A stretch of DNA of 64,000 nucleotides. Source: Cymodocea nodosa. Lineage: Eukaryota > Streptophyta > Magnoliopsida > Alismatales > Cymodoceaceae. A model generated the notes under the pieces. The model had not been told where the DNA came from. It saw only the letters and a program-made list of their open reading frames with translations, and searched no databases. The position numbers were made by a program, and so were the translations under genes. The stretch covers positions 4,174,001-4,238,000 of the forward strand of contig CM072335.1 of the NCBI GenBank assembly GCA_036874045.1, given 5' to 3'. Shown one piece after another: positions 47,155-58,058 of the stretch; positions within the stretch are counted from its first letter, which is position 1; the number at the start of each line of letters is the position of its first letter.

Positions 47155-48372
47155 TTATTGGATCATTAGATCATCTGCCAAGTCCCACAAACCACATTCA
47201 CCCCCAAATAAACCCTCGCCGTCTTTTCTCTCCAGTTTCCCGCCCTGTGCTTCTCCACTGTCGTTGCTTATTTTCTGCGGCAGTTGGCTGGCAGCCACGG
47301 GTTCTGCGGCTGCGCCACCCGTGCAAGTGCTTCCAGTGCACAAGCTCTGGCTCCATGTCGACCCTTCTCCGTCATTGCAGTAAGATGGGCCACCAAAGCC
47401 GAACCCGTCTATACCTGTTGAGTAGTCACACGCTGCCATTAGCCCATCCGATGTCTCCCCTTGGGTTCCCATCAAAACCCAATGTTTATTTGTTGTAGGT
47501 GACCCATAGTGGGTGTTCAGGGGCTCCTGCATGGCCCGTGAGAGTCCGAGCTTTATCTTCTCTATGGTTTCTTCCTTGTCGGCGGTATTCATGGGGATAA
47601 ATGCAGTGTCAGCTTCTCCAGCGGAAGCTGATGGGCCGGGGACAGTGAAGTCTACGCGCTTCTTTGTGAGGAGATGTAGCATCTCATCCTTGAAGCATCC
47701 GAGAGCGGCTTCTGCCAGATGCGCCACTTGTGGTGGTGCGAGGGTGGTGGCTATCTCAGCCATCAGGTGGGAGAAGGGCTTGTGGGTCACTGGATCGATT
47801 CCCATCCCCGACAGTTTCTTCTTCAGCTTTGTGTTCCAGTAGTTCTTCACGTCATTGTCCGTCCGACCGGGGAGCTGTGCTGCTATCAAAGACCATCTGT
47901 TCGTTTCACATGAATTGAAAGAAATAATCTTCAATAACACCTCACACGAAATGTACCGCCATCGCGCACTTAATCATGCACGATAATTTTCCAAAGATTT
48001 TAGCCTATCATATATATATAGGTGTTGCCCCAACCTGTTTCCGACGACAGCGTGCAGTTTAACAATGGTCTGCTCTTCTGCCCCAGTGAAGTCCCCCCGC
48101 TTGAGGTCTGGTCTGAGATAGTTCGTCCACCGAAGACGGCAGCTCTTCCCACATCGCTGCAACCCTGCCGTCATTGCAAAATATCATGCGTAAGAAGAAG
48201 AAGAAGATATTATTAGCATGCATGCGAGTACCGCCGCACCGGCATTCTTGGGGATGACACGCCAGTTCCTGGTTCCATGCTGGGCGATGTAGGACGACAA
48301 CTTGTTGTCTTCCTCAGGCGTCCATTGTCCTCTCTTGACGTTGTCCTTCTCGCAGCACGGAATCCTACCCAT
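47155..48372 (-). CDS. MYB80: R2R3-MYB transcription factor, MYB80 type
   Basis: MYB80 (formerly AtMYB103) acts in the tapetum and is needed for pollen development; a nuclear DNA-binding regulator. Exons, minus strand: 48372-48240, 48164-48035, 47896-47155; introns of 75 and 138 bp, GT-AG. Product 334 residues. R2 (about 14-61) has the three Trp (QWTPEED, RNWRVIP, LRWTNYL); R3 (about 67-113) has Phe then two Trp ([32 protein letters not shown]). The bHLH-binding signature of R3 is absent. After R3 come [20 protein letters not shown] and [20 protein letters not shown], conserved in MYB80 orthologues. The ATG ([17 protein letters not shown]) is the standard MYB start. All frames are open. Coding GC is higher than in surrounding DNA. 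Confidence 0.93.
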
Positions 48373-48493
48373 CGATCCTTTTTATTTATCTTCTAATCTT
48401 CGTCGCCCACAGTGAAATAGAAGGAAGGGAAAAATCTCAGTAAACTAGTAATCTGATGGTGGTGAGCTAGCGTTGTGTTTAGTACCACTAGTT

Positions 48494-48541
48494 ATTGATA
48501 CATATATATATATATAGATAGATAGATAGATAGATAGATAA
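48494..48541 (-). promoter_or_regulatory. TA and GATA repeats upstream of MYB80, possible TATA region
   Basis: A (TA)n run (48501-48514) adjoins about six GATA units (48515-48541), 120-170 bp upstream of the MYB80 ATG. On the minus strand the TATATATA run is a plausible TATA box; the tetranucleotide repeat should be length-variable. Functional use is inferred from position only. Confidence 0.45.
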
Positions 48542-49299
48542 ATGACGAAGAGGGTTCATGTGTGGGTGAGTTTCCCATAGAAGGAGCATGATTTGAATAA
48601 AGAATTCAACGCCCGTTGAGAGCGTGAGGCAAGGGCAGGTTGCTCACCCACAAGACGCCCGGTCAACGTACTCTTCCCTGACAACGGCAATGAGAGAGAG
48701 AGAGAGATTAATTTGTTGACGTTGGAGGGTCTTGGTTTAGTTCAAGAGGAATATATGTACGTACGTAGCAAAAGGGCAACGGCAATGAAAATGAAGAAAC
48801 CGGTTTAAATGGGGATAAGGAGTGTGATTTGTTTGTTTCTTGGAAGCATACTAGTATATGATTCTAATTTAAACAAGACATTAAGAAGGTAAGCATACTA
48901 GTATATTTTTCTATCGTTTACGCATTGAAGATGAGGAGTTTGTTTCGTTTTCTATTTGAGTTTTAATTTCTATTCTCATGTGCGTATTTATTTACCAAAA
49001 GCACAGGACATCGTCATTTTGCAAAAGCTCGTGTGATACAAACTGTGTAAAATAAATAAACCTCTATTTATGATCGAAAAGAGGACACGTAAAGGAAGGA
49101 ATCTCATGAGCTTGTAAGGAGAATGCGTGAAGGAGAGGTTTTCATTAATATATTCGAAGAGAACGTAGGCATGAAATCAATGTATCCACCGTGATTTCTT
49201 GTGCCGATCCATATATACTGCTTTTTCATATATTTATTCTATTTCTTCAAATATATAGTCATTAAAAATTTGCAAGTATAAATGTGATCATAAGTGCAT

Positions 49300-49300
<1 letters not shown>

Positions 49301-49336
<36 letters not shown>
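49301..49336. repeat. (CT)18 microsatellite
   Basis: 36 nt of uninterrupted CT. Confidence 0.95.
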
Positions 49337-49340
<4 letters not shown>

Positions 49341-51200
49341 CTAACACAACTCTCTTCAAAAATCATTATCACTATCTTTTGGAAAAAGAAAAACTACGCA
49401 GGAAGAAATCAGAAATTCTGAATCATTTTTGGGCATTGGTAAAACACACAGTACAGTATAGTACATGACATATATTGTGTATCTCGGGAGGGATAAAACA
49501 CACAGTACAGTATCGAATTTAAAATACGAAAGATATCTTACCTTTGTAAAAAGAACAACACAGCGGTACCGTTTACAATCTACGGTTAAGTAGTACGTGA
49601 TCATTTCATTACGTCTAAGATCATAAGTTTGAAATTACGTAAATATAAGCTCAAGTCAACGAAATATATCCACGATAATAAACTGGTCAGTCCTGTCCTG
49701 GCTCGCCTCGATGGAAGAAAAAGCTGACCGTGTTGACTTATCCACGGGAAGGCAGACGCCAAACACAAGGCCATTATTTTATTTATGTTTAGAACAGGTC
49801 AGACCACTCCGTATGTGTTTGGTTTGTCAAAAAGCGAGGCGACCGACACCGGGACGGCCAAGTTCATTAATCAGATGACGTGGAACGATGATATTTTAAA
49901 TTTATCATAAGTAATTTTTTAAATGCTGTTGTCTTTCATGACAGTAGTGTTTCTTGTATTTATCGTGAATTACACGAGAGTCATGAATATTGTTATTCTT
50001 ATTAATTAAATTATCAGAATTGATTGAACATGTATCATAAATAAGTTATAATAATTTGATGAATAAAAATGATTTTAATAAGAACAAGAAAAAGTTGCAT
50101 TGGCGTGTGGAAGTGGCAAGGGTGAACATTATATTAATTGCACTCTTATTGGGAACCCCAAATCTTTCGTTTCAGTCACAAGTGGACTAGCTTCCCTTTA
50201 TTTTACCATATACTTTCATAAATGGTTCGAACCCATCGTTAGAAACCACCTACAATATTTCAGCTATACATTATAAGAATCAAATTTTATTAGATCCGGA
50301 AATCGCTGTCATTATAACAAAAAAAAACCTAGGATTGTAATAAGAACCAAGAGTCAGTCAGTCTTGTCGTAGAAATCAATCAACCCTACAGAATGTTATA
50401 CTCTGCTACGTAGACCGATACCATTTACAGCACGTTCAGTGTGGATAATTAGATCAATGGATGTTAATCAAGTAATCAAATCCATGACCACAAAAGCCAG
50501 TCGGTGTCTCGCCTGCCATCGTCCCCAAAAAGAGCGTAGACATCAATCACCATACCAATAATAATAATAATAATAGAACCTGCACATCTTTCCTAAACTA
50601 TAACCTGCTTTCAGAGCATATCAATCACCCTCAGTCATCCGCTCACCTGAACAAAACAACTTTAACTGACACAGTACCTTCCTTTTCCATACTACTTTTG
50701 AAATGTTCGAGTACAGAATTAATTTGAACCCATGACCATAATAACAATAGAAGTAGTAATGACAGTAATAACAGTAGCAGTGGTAGTAGACACTCTTATC
50801 AATGCTTCCCATTAAAAAAGCCTAGCTAACACAAACAGAAAGGAAAACGAACAACCTGACATATAATTAGAATTCCATAGTGAATTGTAGAGAACCGAAA
50901 CCTGAAAACAAGAAAAAGAAAAAGGATTATATCTACCAAGCTAAGGTAGGTAGTGCATGCATACGAATGGAAAGCACCAACGCTATTTCTTCGTTCATCC
51001 CATCCCAACTCTTGTCAAGATAAGAAAAGATGCAGTTAACAGATAATTCAACTCACCAGACAATTGCCATTACAACACAAAACCACTACTAACATCTTTA
51101 AAAAAGAAAAAATCCCAACTTGGTTTGAAGACTACTTGTTAAGGTCTTTCTCCTGTTAAACAAAGGCTTTATTTCCATATATATCAGCTGCAACGACGTG

Positions 51201-51536
51201 GGATGAATGTATTAGTTGATTAATTAATCATGATTAAGGACTTGGACTTGGTGGTCTCGAGTGCGGCGCCGCCGACGGCGACGGAATATTTCAGTCAGAG
51301 ACGGAAGGTTAGATGACGTTCCGACCACGTTAGCAACCCCCCTGGGTCTCTCTGCTCCTGCCCGCGAGCAGCTCGTTCCTCTCTCGTTCTCTCTTTCCCT
51401 CCTCCTGGAAGGAGAAAAAACGAGGGGGGTAATGAGTAGACAGAGAGAAAGAAAGTGACTCCTGACTGCCTGTCACCGTCACAACTGCTCGTGCGGAGTT
51501 ATTTCAACGTTTGCGTGAGAGCTCTCTCGATCTCGA

Positions 51537-51571
<35 letters not shown>

Positions 51572-52904
51572 AACATTTGTTCGTTTCCACGGCCGGAGAG
51601 TAGGAGGAGGGGCGAGTAAGAGTTGAGAGTCAAAAAAAAAATTTCTAACATATTTTCTTTTTCTTCCTTTGGTGTTGGCGTTGGAGGTTGTTTGTTTTGG
51701 TGGTAGTGAGAAGAGAAAGGTTGGTTTTTGAAGGTGAGTGATCGCGATTCGTCCTCTCGGAGAAACGTTTTTGTGATCGTTATATCGGGTCGGGAAGGAC
51801 GAGGTGTTGGTGTGGAGATGAGGAGGGAGCTAGTGATCGATGGTGCTTCAGTTTTCTTCCCCTGATCTGGTTATGTGGCATTTTGGGTTGGTTTTGAATT
51901 TGGTGGGTTTTGACTTCGGCTGCCAAAGTTTCTGTCTTCGAGAGGTTTTTCAGGGGTTTCCCACTTCCAAGTGTCCATCTGTTCGTGATTGGTATTTATT
52001 TATTTGCATTTATCTGTAATTTTCTACAAGGGAAATATCCACGTATGTCAGATGAGAGTTTGCTTGCTTATTCTCTGATCCTGAGTTGCGTTCTCTTTTT
52101 GGATAGCAGTAGCACTGGCACAGATTTCTTGTTTCACTAACTTCGGTGTTCGTCTTTACTTTTAGCCAAGATGGGTGTCAGGTTGCTTCTTTCGATGCTT
52201 TGGGATTTGAGAATTTTCTGCCTTTTGTTCATGATCTAGGATTGGAATGCTAATGAAACCCGAGACTTGAAATAGAGGAGAGGCTGCATACTTGAGTTTA
52301 GTAGGTCATACTCATGGTTGTTCGGAAATAAATGCCTGTCACATTCGTCTTCTTTATTAGGTTGAGATGGGCTTCTTCTTTCTTTCCGGAGGTAGCAAAC
52401 AAGACCACGATTGTAATTCATCCCTTTTTTTCGAATTCCCTTCCCTTTCCTAGAAATTTCAGTCAATAGTTTCGGTTTGTGGAGTGGATGCCCAAGAGTA
52501 CCATTCAGCATGGAAACTCTTTTTCTCTTCTACTTCAACCTTGAATTTTATATGGCATTCACTTAACTCATGGCTCTTCACGTTCAATCTGTATCTCGTT
52601 TACCTGTTCACGTTGCTGCAGTCCAAGCTTGCTTGGATTTCTCCTGATTATGTGAATGTCAAATGCCCCATAGCCTTTTCATTTATTCTGATAACTGAAT
52701 AAGAAGATTCACTTATTTTGTTGAACAACATGAGCATATTTATGCCATGGAATACTGCAATATGTCCACTTTTCATTTTTGGGTTTGGGATTACTTTTCT
52801 TTATGCAGGCATTATTGTGGGGTTTGTGCCCCTTTTCGAGTTGGAACTGATTTTCTATTTAAGATTGGTGTTGATTCTTATTTTTCGCTTCCAGAAGATG
52901 TGAA
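51201..52904 (+). promoter_or_regulatory. Promoter/5' leader of the PHL7-like gene with a probable leader intron
   Basis: TTCCATATATATCAG at about 51173 is a possible TATA box. Downstream sequence is unusually CpG- and CT-rich (GTGCGGCGCCGCCGACGG; CTCTCTTTCCCTCCTCCT). A donor GAAG|GTGAGTG (51734) and acceptor CGCTTCCAG (ending 52894), ten bases before the ATG, suggest a 1,161-bp intron in the 5' UTR. A nine-codon upstream frame including its stop (51432-51458) would lie in the leader. The transcription start is not determined. Confidence 0.55.
51537..51573 (+). repeat. GCTGTT repeat in the presumed 5' leader
   Basis: CTGCTG then four GTTGCT units and CTGCTG, 37 nt in all. Likely length-variable; within the presumed transcribed leader. 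Confidence 0.85.
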
Positions 52905-55900
52905 ATGTACCAACAGAAGCCTCTTTCTGGTGTTGATTTAGTCAGCAACCCAAATGGTCAAGCACAGGAGCTGAAAATGAGTGGGAATACTGTAACTTCA
53001 TGTAATGGGGGGAACAATCTAAACAATCCCTTCTCTTCAAGGCAACGATTAAGGTGGACGCATGAGCTACATGAACATTTTGTGAATGCTGTTTCACAAC
53101 TTGGTGGACCAGACAGTAAGTGCTTCCTGCCTTAGCTTCTTGTGAATGCAACAATGATTCCATTATCTTTTGCATTCAGTTGTACTCAGATATCCTCATG
53201 AAATATAACTGTATGTGAAAACAACATTTTCCTTGTAGTTAAATTCAGTGAGTTGGGGGATGTACTATTTTCATGAGGATGAGGAAATTCTTCATATAAA
53301 AAAAAGACTATGAAACGAACCTAAAATGCTTGTTATGAAATTTGTTTCTCTATTAGAGCATCCTCCAGTTTTAACCTGTTTAAACTGAAGATTCCCATCT
53401 AGATTCATCTGGATGGTTCTAACGTTGTTCTTTCAACCTTACTCTGGACCATACAAATTCTTACATGATGTTTTGGCATTGTTTATGTGTGCCCATCAAC
53501 ATTAATTTTTTCAGGACCTGATTATTTCACTCGTATGAAATGTTTTACTGTCATTCAAACAATATTAATTTGTTAAGGGCCTGGTTTTTTCACTGGTACT
53601 ATCATCTCTGTTTTAGTCAACACCAAACCTCTCTTTATGAAGCTTGCTTTGTCAAAATACTGCAGTGTATGCATTTTACTTAGCAATATACACATATAAT
53701 GCTCCTTTGTACCGCAGAAGCCACCCCTAAAGGTGTCCTTCGAGTCATGGGCGTCCAAGGACTAACTATATACCACGTCAAAAGTCACCTACAGGTACTT
53801 TCACATGCCAATACTTTCAATTTTCATATTAAACTTCCTCTAGGAGACAGATGCATGGAAACAGGGTCGTGAGGGGCATAGCATTCTATTGAACAGATAT
53901 CTTTCTTTCTTCTCAACATAAGTTGCTTCCTTTTTGGGAACATCAATTCAAGAATGCATCATTGGACATACTTTAATGTTAGGGACATTGGCTTTCTAAA
54001 TTTGTTAGGAACTCCATCATGTCAATAATAAGGACGAAATTTATAATAAGTATTGTGCAAATGACAATTTTTTGAAAAACATAAACATTAGAAAATATAC
54101 TAAAATTCATGTTCATTTATTATGAAACTTACAAATCAGACAAATAATTTACGAACTAGATGGTCTTATTACAATTATACTAGAAAGTTCATTTTTTATG
54201 TTTTAGTTTCTACATTTCGTCAAAGTAATTATAGTTGCACATTCAACACATTAACGTGAAGTTCATAAATTTTACAAACTAATATATACAAAGAAAGTAA
54301 TTTACATTTGTGAATAGTTGTCAACTTTAACATGTGATGAATATACAGCTGAAGAGAAGGGAAAAGATGAATATAGATTGTAAAAAATAGGCATATTGGC
54401 ATTGCTGTAAAAGCTGGGAAAATGGATGTTTAAATGCCACCTAAGCATTTATCATTCCAATCCATTTCGTTTGTTAGACAAATGGGGAAAACATGCCATT
54501 TTTCTGTTTAAATGGCTTCTTTTTTCGCGTTTGTCTGAGAAGACATGAACACTTTCTCTTGTTTTGTTTTTTTTTTTAATCTTTGGATTTCATCTTCTAA
54601 GTTGTTTTCATTGATACAATTTCAATATTTTGATACATTTTTTTTGGGATTTTCGTGCTGTGATTTATTCAGAAATACAGGCTTGCAAAGTACCTTCCAG
54701 AGTCTTCATCTGATGGTTAGTTGTCAAATTTTCCACATTCATGCTCCTTTTAATATCAATAACCTTATACATTTTTTCTGTCTTACATAATTTGTGAAAT
54801 ATTCTTGTCATAAACTCTAGTTATGTGGCATTCATCATGCAGGTGCAAAATCTGGAAAGAAGGATCATGGTGACTTATCATCTACCTTAGACCACACTTC
54901 GTAAGTAAACAAAGAAGGCTACTTACTGGGTCCATGGTTGTGCTTATTTTTTTCCTAAATTCTTAACAAAGCAATTTGATAACTGCTATGGCACCAATGG
55001 AGTAACCGTTGTTCTGAGATGAAATAATAATCCAATTCATTGAGTTTTGATAATAAACAAGAATTGTTCGTCTGCAATTTGCAGAATTGTTTATGAGAAT
55101 AATAGCACCAATATTATGTTTCCATTTTCATTTTCGTGGATCACTTCTGCTTGCATGCTATTTGTCACTGACCAATTTATTCCCTTTTACCTGTAGTGGT
55201 ATGCAAATATCTGAGTCATTGAAGTTGCAGATGGAAGTACAGAAACGGTTGCGTGATCAACTTGAGGTACTATTTCACTTTCCACGCATTACTGATTCTG
55301 ATTGAGAGCTATATTCAGAAAACTGTGATTTAAGAGCTTGGGTTTTTGAAGCTCTCATAAATGCTTATCTAATGGTTTGCTGCTAAATTGGTAATACTCT
55401 TCTAAAAATGAATGTACCTTATCTCATGTTATAACTATAGTTAATATCAAATGTAATCAGTGTAGGTGCCTCTTTCAGAACTTATGCATATTATATATAT
55501 TTTTAGAGTATATGTGAACATTTATAGCAAAAATAAACTATAACTAGCCCTAAGCAATCTAAAAACAAATACCATCACATTAACTACAGCACATAATACT
55601 ACATGGGATCCATTTATTCCTAGACTCTAACAATCTCTAACTAACTTTACTTTCAGAATCATCTGTTTTTGTGGTAGTATGCTACAGGATTTAAAGATAC
55701 TCCTGCTCCATGAAGAGAATTATCAAGGTGCATCTTAAGTCGTTCTATCTAGAATCACTATTATGGGCCCATACTTTCATTGCCTCCAAAGTTTTCTTTG
55801 ATTGCAATCGTGGCTTTCCTTGTTGCTTGTGCAATGTAGCTCAGAACTGGCTTCGCAGTTACATTACAGGCTGGGAGGCTCCAACGTAATCCTCCAATAT

Positions 55901-57514
55901 CTCTTAAAAAGTCATAGATAGTATTGATTTTTTCAACAAATTTTCCTAGTTTCTCCTTCGTTCATTGAGAATCACACCAGAATTAAGAAACAGAAGCGGA
56001 TGGACCATTTCTTGTAAGCTTTGTAGTGTGAGGAAGGATGTTGCAAATCTCGTCACATCATATCTTGTTAGAACTTCTAAGAAACAAATCATGAAAACGA
56101 GCAAGTAAAAGATCTTACCTTCCTTTCTAAAGCAATGACTTTTCTGAATTTCTTCAATTTTCCAATATCCTAGAGTATAAGATCAAGACAATGCACAACA
56201 CAATGCATCCAAGACACTATAGGTTACTTTTCCATTAATTTTTTTCCAACAAGTACGTAACTTGATGCATTGTCTTACATATTTGCACAACATCTTCAAG
56301 ACCAACAAGCTTCATGTGGTCCTTAATAGTCCCATCAAGTGGTCAGTAGTCTTTTCTTCACATGAAACCTCCACAGAGCTGAAGAAAAATATTCTTTCAG
56401 GATAATTCACTAAGCAAGCTTCTTTCTCTTCAATCTGTCCATCCATCGATCATTAGTGTTACTGCATTACTCTTGCACTGAATCTTATGTTCCTTCTTCA
56501 ACTCACGTTCATGTTCATGTTCATAATTTTTTCCGACAAAGTTTCCTTACACGATGAAATGAAGGTAGAATGTATCCCTTTTCATGGTGTCCAATAACTT
56601 AAACACAAACACAGATGATTGACGATGTTGAATGGTAATCTATAATTCAATAACAATCTCTTTTTCTTGTTTCTTGAAATGATATATTAAGATCTCCACC
56701 TTTGGCGGGTGCTGGATAATTCTATAGCAATATATATTAAAGCCTCTGAAATAAAACTGCTGCAAGAAGCATGCAGGAAATAAAAAAAGGACAATTTCTT
56801 TCTACCCTGAACTAGCATATCATCATCATCATTATTATATTATGCTCTTTGACCATTTAAAACTGATTAAGGTTGGAACATCTCAACGATGATTTGTCTC
56901 ACGGTCTCGGTACTTTGTAGCAGCAATTAGTAAACCAGGGGTGTTTGGTTGTCACAGATCACCCATTTGGGGAAAGCTAATATATTTTTCATTTCCAGGT
57001 TCAAAGACAGCTGCAGCTACGAATAGAAGCGCAAGGTAAGTATCTCAAGAAGATAATCGAGGAGCAGCAGAGGCTCAGTGAAACGCTTGGAGAAAACTCC
57101 AGTGACCATTGCGAGAACTCCGAAGAAAAGCATCCTTCCACTTCTGTTCCATCTGACTCACCCTTGCAAGATAAGGTCGTTAGTGCTCCTCCTGGAGTGA
57201 ATGGTAGCCTTCCAAATAACCTCTCTCAAGACAATTTCTTCCATGCTCCATACGAGCCATTAACACCCGACTCCGGCCACCTTGGTGGTTCACAACCGGG
57301 GAGCTCCGAACGCGTAAGGCCGAGGAAGAGGCACCAGAGCACGGCTGGAGCTACCAGACATGCAAAGCCAGCAGACCTGGTAGTGCCAAACCATAACCTC
57401 GAGTCCAGCTCAGGGTTGGATTCCCGGCAGCCTACTGTTTTGGGATCACAGGAAGGCACCGCCAAACAGCTTGGTTCCTCGGGAACTACTTGTACCGGTG
57501 GCAGTGGTACGTAG
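52905..57514 (+). CDS. PHL7: MYB-CC (GARP) transcription factor, PHL7 type
   Basis: MYB-CC proteins related to PHR1 bind DNA as dimers, several in phosphate-starvation responses; the role of the PHL7 branch is less defined. Exons: 52905-53115, 53718-53794, 54673-54715, 54843-54900, 55197-55266, 56999-57514, all GT-AG and in phase; 324 residues. The single MYB repeat spans about 44-104 (RLRWTHELHEHFV, GGPDKATPKGVLRVMGVQGL, TIYHVKSHLQKYR; SHLQKYR is diagnostic). The coiled coil lies at about 130-180 (LKLQMEVQKRLRDQLEVQRQ, LQLRIEAQGKYLKKIIEEQQ); the usual LHEQLE core reads LRDQLE. The C-terminal SPLQDK and YEPLTPDSG are shared with PHL7. The ATG is ten bases after a probable leader-intron acceptor. 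No disabling change seen. Confidence 0.92.
55650..56570 (-). pseudogene. hAT transposase fragment (DUF659 type) in the PHL7 intron
   Basis: In the 1.73-kb intron 55267-56998, minus strand: KKEHKIQCKSNAVTLMIDGW followed by TD is the DUF659 start (GCxIMxDGWTD); then HLMGLLRDHMKLVGLEDVVQ and a decayed NAS.YV..GK..MEK and HC.DLxLxDIG stretch; then, around 55.9-55.8 kb, CNVTAKPVLSYIAQATRKA, followed by TIAIKE, matching the KPxxGYIYEAMDRAKEAI block. Multiple stops. Terminal inverted repeats not located. It lies antisense to the host gene. Confidence 0.8.
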
Positions 57515-58058
57515 GCATTGAAGGCGGTGCTTCTGTGCATCAGAGAATGGGACCTCGGTTCATTTCCTCGCCTGATTGTTATCCGCATATATGCATGATA
57601 TGTATCGTTTGAGTAGCCAGAGGAGGATGTTGCACAAAGAGTTCGGAGTTCGGAGTTCTATCTGATGTTTGTATTGACCAAGGAAAATGTTATCTTATCA
57701 CATTTTTCAGCTTTCACAACCTCCATCGGAGGAGTACAGCAGCTAGTTGGTGTCACCGACGCTGAGTAAATATAAGGCCATGATATGATACATTCTTCGA
57801 TTCCGTGGAGGGCAGGACCCTCAGGTCCAAGGCTCCTCGAGGAGGTGTGTTGCAGGTTTCAGTTGTTTCTTGAAAGAGTAGAGATTAATCTCCATTGGTT
57901 TTTCACAACATAATGAGCTGGTTTTACATATCAGAGTGCACGTCTCACCTGATCCATCGCCCCTTCTTCCAACACAACCACTGGAGAAAAACTATGGAAC
58001 CTAAAGGAGCAAACTACCATCAAGCTTGAAAAGGAAATCTACGTAAAGCTTAGACAGG
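57515..58058. other. Convergent intergenic region, probably two 3' UTRs
   Basis: 544 bp between the PHL7-like stop (57514) and the hydrolase stop (58059 on the minus strand). No coding region seen. A short GTTCGGAGTTCGGAGTTC triplication lies at 57638-57656. Confidence 0.6.

Larger units (their letters stand above)
48373..51200. other. Intergenic region between divergent MYB80 and PHL7-like genes
   Basis: No coding region recognised. Contains simple repeats (listed), including an AAT run at 50557-50574, and otherwise AT-rich sequence. Probably holds both promoters: MYB80's near 48.4-48.7 kb and the PHL7-like gene's near 51.2 kb. Confidence 0.6.

Noticed and set aside
47247-47842. Plus-strand open frames of 83 and 109 codons
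   Set aside because: Antisense shadows of MYB80 exon 3, which is GC-rich and therefore lacks stops on both strands.
50222-50240. GGTTCGAACCC, a tRNA B-box-like word
   Set aside because: No A-box at the right distance, no cloverleaf and no terminator; chance match.
51261-51458. 65-codon Arg-rich frame in the PHL7 leader
   Set aside because: It starts with GTG, lies in a CpG-rich leader and resembles nothing; only the ATG frame at 51432-51458 is mentioned as a possible upstream frame.
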